Below are positions 33,663-42,161 of a DNA stretch of 64,000 nt, piece after piece. The stretch is from contig OOIN01000014.1 of the NCBI GenBank assembly GCA_900323505.1, positions 62,001 through 126,000 on the forward strand, written 5' to 3'. Within the stretch, counting starts at the first letter, position 1; every line of letters begins with the position of its first letter. This DNA comes from Ustilago trichophora (taxonomy: Eukaryota; Basidiomycota; Ustilaginomycetes; Ustilaginales; Ustilaginaceae). The position numbers were made by a program, and so were the translations under genes. Under the pieces are notes generated by a model. That model did no database searches, was not told the origin of the DNA, and saw only the letters and a list, made by a program, of their open reading frames with translations.

Positions 33663-35849
33663 ATGCTCGTTGCGACTCGGTCCATTTTGCCATCTCTCTC
33701 GAAACACTTTCCGGCAGCCCTACGATCTTCTGCATCGACTTCTGTTCTCCGTTCTCAAGTACTCCTCAAAAGTTCGATTGCTGCAACCTCTTTTCTGCGC
33801 ACCATGTCCCACGTCGCTCCCGGTGTTACCCCGGATGCTCCAGCTCCCTCGACCGTCTCGAACCGCCCAGAAGTCAAGCGCGATGCCCACCCTTTCTCTC
33901 GTAGCCAGCTCGAGGGTCTCATGACCAAGCGTTTCTTCTACATCCAAGCCTTCGAGATCTACGGTGGTGTCGGTGGTCTCTACGACTACGGTCCCACCGG
34001 TGCTGCGCTCCAGGCCAACATCATCAACCAATGGCGAAACCACTTCATCATCGAGGAGGAGATGCTTGAGCTCGACACCACCATCATGACCCTTGCCGAC
34101 GTCCTCAAGACCTCGGGCCACGTCGACAAATTTGCTGACTGGATGTGCAAGGATACCAAGAACGGCGAAATCTTCCGTGCCGACCACCTCGTCGAAGGTG
34201 TCCTCGAGGCTCGTCTCGAAGGTGACAAGCAGGCTCGTGCCAAGGAGGCTGGCCAGACCATTGCTGTCCCCACCGAGGCTGCTGCTGGCGACGACAAGAA
34301 GAGCAAGAAGAAGAAGGTCAAGTCCACCGCTGTCAAGCTCGATGACGCTGTTGTCGATGAGTACACCTCGATTCTTGCCCAGATCGACAACTTTGATGGC
34401 AAGCAGCTCGGCGAGCTTATCCGCAAGTTTGACATTCGATCGCCCGAGTCCGGCAACGAGGTCTCGGAACCCATCGAGTTCAACCTCATGTTCGAGTCTT
34501 CCATCGGTCCCACCGGTCAGGTCAAGGGCTACCTCCGACCCGAGACCGCCCAGGGACACTTTGTCAACTTTCAGCGTCTGCTCGAGTTCAACAACGGTCG
34601 TGTTCCCTTTGCCAGTGCTCAGATCGGCAAGTCGTTCCGTAACGAGATCAGCCCTCGTGCCGGCCTCTTGCGAGTGCGTGAGTTCACCATGGCCGAGATC
34701 GAGCACTTTGTCGACCCAGAGGACAAGAACCACGAGCGCTTCGAAGAGGTCAAGAACATCAAGGTGCCTCTGCTTGCCAAGGACGTTCAGGAATCCGGCA
34801 AGACCGACATCACCATCAAGACCATCGGCGAGGCTGTCTCGGCTGGTATCATTGACAACGAGACTCTCGGATACTTTATCGGCCGCATCTATCTCTTCCT
34901 CGTCAAGATCGGCATCGACGCTACCCGATTGCGCTTCCGACAGCACATGAGCAACGAGATGGCCCACTACGCCTCGGACTGCTGGGATGCCGAGATTCAC
35001 ACTTCGTACGGCTGGATCGAGTGTGTCGGCTGTGCCGACCGCAGCGCATACGATCTGACCGTGCACAGCAAGAGGACCAAGAAGGACCTCGTCGTCCAAA
35101 AGGCACACAAGGAGCCCAAGGTGTACGACAAACTCGTCCCCATCATCGTAAAGAAAAACATCGGCCCCAAATTCAAGAAGGACGCCAAGATCGTCGAGGA
35201 GGCTATCCTCGAGATGGACCAGAAAAAACTTGCAGAGCTCCAGTCGCAGCTCAAGAACGGTGCTGCGCCACTCACCATTTGCACTGGTCAGACCTTCGAG
35301 TTGACCACGGATGTCGTCACCGTCGAGATGAAGACGATTCGCGAGACCGTTCGCGAGTTCACTCCCAACGTCATTGAGCCTTCCTTCGGTATTGGCCGTA
35401 TCTTCTACTCGTTGCTCGAGCACAGCTTCTGGACTCGTGCGGAGGACCAGGACCGTGGCGTGCTCAGCTTGCCACCCTTGGTGGCACCCATCAAGGCACT
35501 CATCGTACCCATCAGCTCCAACGAGAAGCTGGCACCACTCGTCAAGCAGGTTAGCCGAAAGCTTCGTTCCGCCGGTGTCGCATCCAGAGTCGACGACTCG
35601 AACGCCTCCATCGGAAGGCGATACGCACGAAACGACGAGCTCGGAACTCCCTTTGCATGCACGCTCGACTTTGCCAGTTTGAGCAAGGGCACCATGACGC
35701 TGCGTGAACGCGACTCGACCACCCAGCGCATCGGGCCCATCGACCAGGTCATTGAGGTCATCCGCCAGCTCTGCGATGGCAGCTTGGACTGGGAGGGCGC
35801 TTGCAAGGTTCTTCCCGAGTACTCTGGCCAGCAGGACGTAGATGCTTAG
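33663..35849 (+). CDS. GRS1: Glycyl-tRNA synthetase, probably dual-targeted
   Basis: Encodes 728 residues from the first ATG (33663) or 681 from the second in-frame ATG (33804, MSHVAPG). The 47 residues between them (MLVATRSILPSLSKHFPAAL onward) are rich in Arg, Ser, Leu and Ala without acids, a good mitochondrial presequence. The first ATG lies in a weak context (T at -3), the second in a good one (A at -3), which would allow leaky scanning to make both forms. The class II catalytic core is clear: RFFYIQAFEIYGGVGGLYDY, GPTGAALQANI, motif 2 FRNEISPRAGLLRVREFT, ECVGCADRSAYDL, and motif 3 EPSFGIGRIFYSLLEHSF, followed by an anticodon-binding domain. It charges tRNA-Gly in cytosol and mitochondria. 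A Lys-rich insertion (KKSKKKKVK) lies near residue 215. Strong codon bias indicates high expression. Confidence 0.95.
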   Translation: MLVATRSILPSLSKHFPAALRSSASTSVLRSQVLLKSSIAATSFLRTMSHVAPGVTPDAPAPSTVSNRPEVKRDAHPFSRSQLEGLMTKRFFYIQAFEIYGGVGGLYDYGPTGAALQANIINQWRNHFIIEEEMLELDTTIMTLADVLKTSGHVDKFADWMCKDTKNGEIFRADHLVEGVLEARLEGDKQARAKEAGQTIAVPTEAAAGDDKKSKKKKVKSTAVKLDDAVVDEYTSILAQIDNFDGKQLGELIRKFDIRSPESGNEVSEPIEFNLMFESSIGPTGQVKGYLRPETAQGHFVNFQRLLEFNNGRVPFASAQIGKSFRNEISPRAGLLRVREFTMAEIEHFVDPEDKNHERFEEVKNIKVPLLAKDVQESGKTDITIKTIGEAVSAGIIDNETLGYFIGRIYLFLVKIGIDATRLRFRQHMSNEMAHYASDCWDAEIHTSYGWIECVGCADRSAYDLTVHSKRTKKDLVVQKAHKEPKVYDKLVPIIVKKNIGPKFKKDAKIVEEAILEMDQKKLAELQSQLKNGAAPLTICTGQTFELTTDVVTVEMKTIRETVREFTPNVIEPSFGIGRIFYSLLEHSFWTRAEDQDRGVLSLPPLVAPIKALIVPISSNEKLAPLVKQVSRKLRSAGVASRVDDSNASIGRRYARNDELGTPFACTLDFASLSKGTMTLRERDSTTQRIGPIDQVIEVIRQLCDGSLDWEGACKVLPEYSGQQDVDA

Positions 35850-36151
35850 AATGCCAGCTCATCACCACTAAAATCAGATCTTGTGATATAGTCTTAGCAA
35901 TTCTCCCGTAATCTGCAATACAGCATAGTCATGCAGAATTTCAGATCGACGTACATTCCTTATATCAGATCATATCGTGACCCCGCTCAATGCTATCGTA
36001 ATCCCAGCCAATGTCGTCGTTATATCCTAACGTGGTCAGTACATTTGTTTTGTTTGTGATCAAAGACTCTGCTGATGTGACTGCTAGTGCCATGTCGCTT
36101 GTGATCTTCCTTGCTAACTTATCGTGATCATGCCATTGCCCTGAATTATAT
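35850..36151. repeat. Decayed copy of the neighbouring transposon's terminal region
   Basis: This stretch resembles the subterminal sequence of the element at 36154-37819: ATTCCTTATATCAGATCA, then AATGCTATCGTAATCCC (compare AATGTTATCGTAAGGCC in the element) and AATGTCGTCG (compare GATGTCATCG), plus CTCTGCTGATGT. It shows about 70-80% similarity by eye over short blocks. No gene is present. Confidence 0.5.
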
Positions 36152-36153
36152 TA

Positions 36154-37819
36154 TTCCTTTCGGCGCATCAAATCGTGACGGTCCGTGATCACATCATGAT
36201 CTCTGCTGGTGTTATCGTGATCAAGGATGAAGATGCTGCACTTTGATTCGTAACTCTGACAAATGTTATCGTAAGGCCATAGGAGATGTCATCGTGACAC
36301 TCCTAGTTTTCGTAAGCAGTGATTGTGACTCAGCCAATGCACGGTCCTCCTCCTCCTCCTCCTCCTCCTCCTCCTCATCAGCCGTCAGCCATCAGCTGCT
36401 CGTCATTTGCTCCTTTCTTCACTACCACAACCACAACCACAACCACAACCACCACCACAACCGCCACCAACACCGCCACCAACACCGCCACCAACACCAA
36501 CACCAACACCATGCCACCGAAGAAGAAGAAGAACGTTGTCCCAGACCCGATCCGAGCAAAGATTGTGGACTTCGTGCTCCACAAGGGCCAGACAAAGGCA
36601 GAGGTATCCAAGCGCTACGACTATGCATACAGCACCGTGGACAGCATTGTCCGGAAGTATGAGCAGACTGGTGAGACGTCCGCGCAGAGGAAGAAAGGCG
36701 GTGCTTTCCGTGGAAGCAAGATCGGCGAAGACCATCTCAACACAATGCTGGAGTTTGTCGGACAGCACCCTAGTGCAACCATTGAGGAGATCCGGCACCA
36801 CCTCCAAGAGTCAACTGGCCTTGAGCTTTCGGACAAGACAGTCCGTCATGCTCTTCACGACCGTCTACACATCACGCTGAAGCGTGTCAATGTTGAACAC
36901 GATCGACACAACAGCCCGGAGGTAATCACTGCTCAACAAGCATGGGTACGGGCCTTCCGTACCTCAGGACACACCCTCGACGATGCCGTCTTCCTTGATG
37001 AGGCTGGCTTCCATCTTCAGCAAACAAGGAAGGTTGGCCGTGCTCGTGTCGGTGAGCGTGCTACTCAGCGCAACAGGCCTTACAACTGTGGCCCAAACAT
37101 GTCCTTGCTGGTTGCCATTGACCGCAATGGTATACAGGCAAGAAGGGTGAAGACCGGGGCTTGGAACAGTGCCAGCCTCGTTGAGTTCTTCCAGGAAGAG
37201 GTGTTCCCGGTCTTTGAAGGCCAGCCAACGGTCTTTGTGCTCGACAACGCCGGCTTTCATCACTCCAACAATGTCGCACAGGCAATCCAAGGAGCTGGAC
37301 ACCAAGTTCAGTACCTTCCGCCCTATACTCCGTGGTTCAACATTGCAGAGAAGGTCTTTGCAAAGGTAAAACCCTTTGTTGGCCGTCAGGAACTTCGAGA
37401 TGCTGATGACATCTGTTCACTCATTGATCAGTCGCTCAGTACCATCACACCAGAAGCTGCCCGGGGCTGGATTCACGAGACCAATCGGTGGATGATTGTG
37501 GCTGAGGCAGGCCACCGCCTTGACACTGATCATGATGCCGCTGCTGCTCTCTCTCGTCACAATCTCATGCCCAATACCAATGTTCTTGACCCGGCCATCA
37601 TCTAGTTCTTGTACCTGCTCGCACTTGCAATGTCATCTTTTGTATCAGCATCACAGGCAGAGTCACGAAGTGTGGTCACGATGACATCAATTGAGAGCAT
37701 TCGATAACATTTGCAAGCATCACGAATTGAGTCGTGGTGTCTCCATCCTCGATCACGATAACATCAGCAGAGATCATGATGTGATCACGGACCGTCACGA
37801 TCTGATGCGCCGAAAGGAA
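36154..37819 (+). mobile_element. Tc1/mariner-IS630 superfamily transposon with long inverted repeats
   Basis: A 1666-bp element flanked by TA (36152-36153 and 37820-37821). Its ends begin TTCCTTTCGGCGCATCA and match each other over about 75 bp with very few differences. Similarity continues more weakly to roughly 150 bp inward. Each end carries an array of related words: TTATCGTGATC, TTATCGTAA, GTCATCGTGA and CGTGATCAC, likely repeated transposase-binding sites. A single transposase gene with no disruption fills the centre. TCC and ACC/AAC trinucleotide repeats (36346-36378 and 36422-36510) precede the transposase start. It is inserted about 300 bp downstream of GRS1. Confidence 0.9.
36511..37605 (+). 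CDS. DD34E transposase (DDE_3/IS630-Tc1 type)
   Basis: Encodes 364 residues from the ATG at 36511 (MPPKKKKNVVPDP); an in-frame ATG at 36337 would add a poly-Pro/poly-Thr leader read from microsatellites and is less likely. The N-terminal PKKKK is a possible nuclear localisation signal. Two helix-turn-helix units follow (KAEVSKRYDYAYSTVDSIVR and ATIEEIRHHLQESTGLELSD). The catalytic triad lies in VFLDEAGFH, VFVLDNAGFHHS and YLPPYTPWFNIAEKVFAKVK, with 34 residues between the second Asp and the Glu. All motifs of the superfamily are intact and there is no frameshift. It is predicted to excise and integrate the surrounding element at TA sites. Confidence 0.93.
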   Translation: MPPKKKKNVVPDPIRAKIVDFVLHKGQTKAEVSKRYDYAYSTVDSIVRKYEQTGETSAQRKKGGAFRGSKIGEDHLNTMLEFVGQHPSATIEEIRHHLQESTGLELSDKTVRHALHDRLHITLKRVNVEHDRHNSPEVITAQQAWVRAFRTSGHTLDDAVFLDEAGFHLQQTRKVGRARVGERATQRNRPYNCGPNMSLLVAIDRNGIQARRVKTGAWNSASLVEFFQEEVFPVFEGQPTVFVLDNAGFHHSNNVAQAIQGAGHQVQYLPPYTPWFNIAEKVFAKVKPFVGRQELRDADDICSLIDQSLSTITPEAARGWIHETNRWMIVAEAGHRLDTDHDAAAALSRHNLMPNTNVLDPAII

Positions 37820-37923
37820 TAAAACCCTCCGCAACACCTGACTGAAGCGCTGGCTGAACGATTCAAATCCTTGAAAACGTAGAGTCGCGTCCGCAGACCC
37901 ACCCGAGACGCAACTTTACGTTT

Positions 37924-38133
37924 TTAGGACAAGATTGACATAGCCTTTCTGAGTCTGGCCAGACCCTTTTCGAGTAAAGCGCGATCCATCAGCGGCAGTA
38001 GTCGACACCGCGCAGAGCTGAAGAGCGCAAGAGTTGGGCAGATGCTTTCGGCGATGGACTTGGTAGTGATGAGTGTCGAGCAAGCCCTGGCTGGTCGGAG
38101 GCGAGGTAGCATTGATTCGTCGACCAACAATGT
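37924..38133 (-). pseudogene. Possible 3' fragment of a host gene cut by a MITE
   Basis: A minus-strand frame of about 69 codons ends in LRKAMSILS and a stop; it has C-ending codon use like other genes here. It runs up to the TA duplication of the MITE at 38136 and meets a stop just inside it, and no continuation is seen beyond. It may be the C-terminal remnant of a gene broken by repeat insertion. The family is not recognised, and chance coding potential is not excluded. Confidence 0.3.
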
Positions 38134-38135
38134 TA

Positions 38136-38292
38136 ACGGGACTGGCCCATTAACGGGTCAGGCCCATGAGTGGGTCACCAATACATATTTGAGGAGCTTT
38201 TGTACTTCCACTTCGAATGTTTTAAACACTTTTCGCAAAAATTGTATTGGTGACCCACTCATGGGCCTGGCCCGTCAATGGGCCAGTCCCGT
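38136..38292. mobile_element. 157-bp MITE with 45-50 bp inverted repeats
   Basis: Flanked by TA on both sides (38134-38135, 38293-38294). The ends start ACGGGACTGGCCCATT and continue GACGGG(T/C)CAGGCCCATGAG, then TGGGTCACCAATACA, matching each other over about 49 bp with three or so differences. The centre is AT-rich and non-coding. Each end repeats GGCCCAT. It is probably a non-autonomous Tc1/mariner-type element mobilised in trans. Confidence 0.85.
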
Positions 38293-38312
38293 TACTTGAC
38301 CATTCATAATGA

Positions 38313-38960
38313 AAGAAAAATCCCATCCTCGAGGCCACCCTGAAAGCCACATTGGATGATGGCATCTCGTCTCTGCCACCCTCCAAGCTATCCAGGGTGG
38401 CATAATGGGTCTGCCACCTGATCGGGGTTGGCTTACGGCTGGCATCGTATATTCGCCACCCAAGGTGGCGTCGAGGGTGGCTTTCATGTCGGAATTTTAC
38501 TTTTTTACGAGATGAATGTCTTTTTTGTACGATGCGATGTGATCAACAAAATTAAGCCTGGCAAAGTAACAAGAAGACGAGGGACCTCTGTAAGCCATCC
38601 TAGGCTCGAATTGTCTGTCCTCTTGGGATCAGTCAACTGAACGTGGATGAGCCAGTCACCTACTAAGAGAAGGAATATTCGTCGCGAAGCCACCCCTCGA
38701 AGCCACCCGGGGTGGCTACATTGAGAAGCCACCTGTGAAGCCAGCCGGGGTGGCTACGATAAAAACCCACCCTCGAAGCCAGCCAGATCGGGGGTGGCTT
38801 CAAGGGTGGCTTCGGTGGTGTAGCCACCCCAGGTGGCTTCGAGGGTGGCTTCATGACGGATTTTTCTTTTTTTTTACGATATGAGTGGCTTCATGACGGA
38901 TTTTTCTTTTTTTTACGATATGACTAATGGGCCTGACCCGTTGATGGGCCAGTCACGTTA
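38313..38960. repeat. GC-rich palindrome repeat array ending in a MITE-like terminus
   Basis: It contains numerous inverted units of AGCCACCC and GGGTGGCT. Examples are a 17-bp near-palindrome AGCCACCCGGGGTGGCT at 38701-38717, AGCCAGCCGGGGTGGCT near 38738, AGCCACCCCAGGTGGCT at 38822-38838 and CGCCACCCAAGGTGGCG at 38454-38470. The tail GGTGGCTTCATGACGGATT followed by a T run and ACGATATGA occurs at 38841-38886 and again in tandem at 38885-38924; a diverged copy is at 38473-38515. The region ends at 38926-38958 with sequence closely matching the MITE terminus (GGGCCAGTCACGT then TA). It may be a larger composite element starting at 38136. Confidence 0.75.
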
Positions 38961-39088
38961 AATCAAACTTATGACACCGTGGGTAGTGCTAGCAACAAAA
39001 ACTCACCAACTGGAAAACAGATAGAGAACTAAAAAGGGAACGTGACGGCGACTGTCTGGCAGTCAAAGTGTCCATAAGTTGACATAAA

Positions 39089-39139
39089 GACTGCTGGCCC
39101 ATGAAACATAAATGGGTCAGGCCTCTTGGTGCGTCACAA
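39089..39139. repeat. Degenerate MITE terminus
   Basis: CTGGCCCATGAAACATAAAT followed by GGGTCAGGCC and GTCAC resembles the 38136 MITE end with a small insertion. No partner end is evident nearby. Confidence 0.5.
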
Positions 39140-39329
39140 AATGACTAGTTGAGCCTAATTCACAATCATAAATCATGAATGTTGACGGGCGTGCGTGCAC
39201 CTCAAATTCTGGGACGATTTCCGCCAAAATTTGGAGATGAGTTAACTCGCTATTCACATGCTCAAAAAGGGAAATTCCGTGACAAAGATACCCTGGAGGC
39301 CACCTCAGTCCGCTTCGGGAAAAGAGAAA

Positions 39330-39425
39330 TATTTCTCACCAGGAATTGAACCCGACCACATCCTTACGCAGGCGCATCTGAGGTGCATGTGGGAGCGTCT
39401 TCTCTTGACCACTCCACCGTCTGGC
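39330..39425 (-). other. tRNA-like sequence with A and B boxes (SINE or tRNA pseudogene candidate)
   Basis: The minus strand has GGTGGAGTGGTCAAGAG (box A-like, about 39401-39420), GGAG/CTCC able to form a D stem, a variable-length middle, and TCGGG-TTCAATT-CCTGG (T arm with five pairs including wobbles; GGTTCAATTCC fits the B-box consensus). The acceptor stem does not pair and no reliable anticodon stem is found, so it is not a functional tRNA gene. The class II spacing suggests derivation from a Ser or Leu tRNA. Confidence 0.35.
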
Positions 39426-39730
39426 CTGCTTCAGGTTGGTACACAAAGTGGCAATCAATATACGGAAGCATTCTGCATATGAATTGCACGCGATTGGCTT
39501 TGTGAAGGAGTTTTATCTTCCTCTTTTTGGATGTGATTAACCAAGTAAAGACAGAGCGAGGATCGTTTCCAATCCTATACAAAGCGTGCAAATCATAAAT
39601 ACAGTCATCAATACAAAGTTCACATTCAAGCTTAGATGCCATTTCGCCCTCACAGAAGAAGAAAAAATTGAATTGTCTGCGAAGCACCCCGGACTCACAT
39701 TCTAAAGAAAAAAACAAAAACGTCAAAGTC

Positions 39731-39895
39731 AGCTGCGAAGCCATCCGGGGCCATATTGAGAAGCCACCCACCGAAGCCACCCGGGGTGGCTACTTTGCGA
39801 AGCCAGCTGATCGGGGGTGGCTTTGCTGTGAAGCCACCCGGGGTGGCAACGGTGGCTTCGAGTTGGCATTTTCCATTCTTTAGGATATGACTCCA
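39731..39895. repeat. Second copy of the GC-rich palindrome repeat
   Basis: It shares order and sequence with the 38660-38925 array: the identical 17-mer AGCCACCCGGGGTGGCT at 39775-39791, a 16-bp version at 39832-39847, the block AGCTGATCGGGGGTGGCTT, and the tail GGTGGCTTCGAG, then a T-rich stretch and GGATATGA (about 39851-39890). Confidence 0.75.
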
Positions 39896-41059
39896 TTTTT
39901 CACCCCTTTCGACTATGGAACAAGTGGTGCTTGTTGCTGAATCTGGCTTGTCCATGCCCAAGGACTGCAAGGCCTGAAACCTCAGATGACCAGTGTCAGC
40001 CTAATACAAGCGCAGACTCTTCGAATTAATTGTAATCCTAACATAGAAATGTCTCATGTCCAAGAATTGTTGGACTGACAAAATGTCTGAAAGTCTAGTG
40101 CACCATTGAGTAGAAAATGAGACAAACAAAGGGAAGATGCCTATATATACAAGTGGATGTGATGAGTGGGTAAAGTCAGTCACAGTGAAGTTGCTGATAA
40201 GACTAAGGATGGGGAATGAGGTGAAGCTACCAACTGGTTTTGTATTTATTTTCTTAAATCAACTTGAGAAATCAACAAAGTTGCATCTGGCACTTTTCAA
40301 AAAGCACACTTGCAAGATTGCCCAGATTTGAGCGCATCAAACTGCCAGAGCGGTGGGGCCTTGAGACCAAATTTTGAAAGTTGAGACTGTGAGTGTTTTG
40401 TTCAAGCAATGCGAAGTCTGAGCCAGGGGATTGGCAAAATCTTAACGGGGACCCATGTGCAAACAGTGGAGAGCGGGCGATGCATCACTCCGATTATTGG
40501 TTCGCTTCGCTAAATTGGGTGTCCAGTTGAGATGCTCGCCGGCGACGTGACACGGATCAAGATCGACTGCCAAGAGACAGTGCAAGCCTATTGTGCACCA
40601 CCTGGCAAACTTCGAGCTCCTTCTCATCGGAGCAAAGACGCTTTTGTCTTTGCTTGCTTTGATGCCATCGCTCCGCCACGGTCTCGGCTAGAATCTGACC
40701 TATTCATCAAACTTCACGTGAACATTCCGAACTTATCGAAAGTGAAAAAAAAAGGAAGGAGGGTGCATAAAGTTATGCCCGACTGCTTAGCTCCGTAAAT
40801 CCGTGCCTACCGCGACTGCTCCAGTGCTTACAATTTATGCACAGATTGACGTACTGTATCGTGTTGATCCGTAAAAGCAAGCGAGACGTTCTCTTCGCAT
40901 GGACCATCTGGCTGGAGGGGACGGACTTTGGAAGAGCACTAGCTCCGAGAACGCGCTGCCCTGATCGTGTATATAAGCTGTCTCAAGCTTGCCGAGCCTA
41001 ATGCGATCGTAACAACTGATCATCTCATCTTTGGATTTGCCTTAAAAGGTCTCGCCTCC
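39896..41059. other. Intergenic flank of repeat island and WrbA promoter
   Basis: No gene is supported. The part before about 40330 is AT-rich; the rest resembles ordinary promoter sequence, with a TACTGTA at about 40852 and a GTATATAAG TATA-like word at about 40969, 90 bp before the WrbA start. Confidence 0.4.
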
Positions 41060-41869
41060 ATGTCCTCCCTGTTGCGAAAGTTCTCCAATCTTTCCACAAA
41101 GTCCAAGAACTCCTCCAAATCCTCCAACGACCACCAAACCGCTGCCCCTGCTGCTCCCGTCAAGATGTCTAAAATTGCTGTTATTGTTTTCTGTAAGTTG
41201 TCCTCCGTTCCCACATCATCCATGTAAAACACTAGCTGACACTGCCCCAGCTCTTTGCTCTTGGACCCTGTAGCTATGTACGGACACATCGCGTCCATCT
41301 CGGACAAAGTGATTGAAGGAGCCAAGTCCACCGGCGCCACCGTCGACGTCTACCAGATCGAAGAGACCCTCTCGGATGATGTCCTGGCCAAGATGCACGC
41401 CAACAAGGCCCCCATCTCGAAGTATCCCGTCATTACTCCCGACGCACTCAAGGAGTACGACGGCTTCATCTTTGGCTTCCCCACACGTTACGGACGCGCC
41501 CCGGCTCAAGTTTCGGCGTTCTTCGACCGCACAGGTGGGCTTTGGGCTTCCGGTGCCCTCATCGGCAAATTTGCTGCCACTTTCACCTCAACCGCTTCCC
41601 AGCACGGCGGTAACGAGACCACTCACCTCACCACCATCCCCTTCTTCGTTCACCACGGTATCAATTACGTTCCGCTCGGTTACCGAAATTTTGCCGAACA
41701 GACTAACTTGAACGAGATTCACGGTGCCAGCGCTTACGGTGCCGGTACCATCGCTGCCGGTGACGGTAGCCGCCAGCCCATCGAGCTCGACTACACCATT
41801 GCGACGTCGCAGGGAAAGCACTTCGCCGAGGTTGTCAACACTTACGTCAAGGGCAAGTCGGTCGCTTGA
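41060..41869 (+). CDS. WrbA/Pst2-type NAD(P)H:quinone oxidoreductase (flavodoxin-like)
   Basis: Exons 41060-41192 and 41274-41869 (GTAAGT donor, CCCTGTAG acceptor) encode 242 residues. Splicing restores the flavodoxin-like FMN phosphate-binding loop, IAVIVFSMYGHIAS, exactly across the junction. Further conserved parts are GFIFGFPTRYGRAPAQVSAF, the loop FFDRTGGLWASGALIGK, and FTSTASQHGGNETTHLTTIP with VPLGYRN. These enzymes are FMN flavoproteins that reduce quinones by two electrons and protect against oxidative stress; fungal relatives (Pst2, Rfs1, Ycp4) associate with membranes or eisosomes. The N-terminal 35 residues, Ser/Lys/Asn-rich, extend beyond the usual start (MSKIAVIV at an internal Met), so a shorter product from the second ATG is possible. 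Confidence 0.92.
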
Positions 41870-42161
41870 TCTGATCTGACATGTCATGTACATCTCTCCC
41901 TGATACAGTCTCTTTGTGATGAGCCGTCGACGAAACATGATTGCTTTTTGATACCAACCACAAAAAACAAAGCGCGACGCACAGACCGCGAATTTGATGT
42001 TCTTCTTCAGGTTGATTCGGTGACCTTTTGCATCTGAGGCAAGGCAAGCAAGGGGATGTGTGATTCGACATAAAGAGTGTATTGTGTGTGTGTGTGTAAT
42101 TGGAGTGTGATAAAGAGGGTATCTAATGATGACAGGACTGTCTTAAGGGAGGAAGCGCACA

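Noticed and set aside
33720..35423. 567-codon antisense reading frame opposite the glycyl-tRNA synthetase gene
   Set aside because: It mirrors the sense codons; strong codon bias in GRS1 removes antisense stops. The translation is a monotone Leu/Val/Asp/Gly-rich sequence with no domain.
39364..39780. 138-codon minus-strand frame in the repeat island
   Set aside because: It spans the tRNA-like sequence and palindrome repeat; no conserved features.
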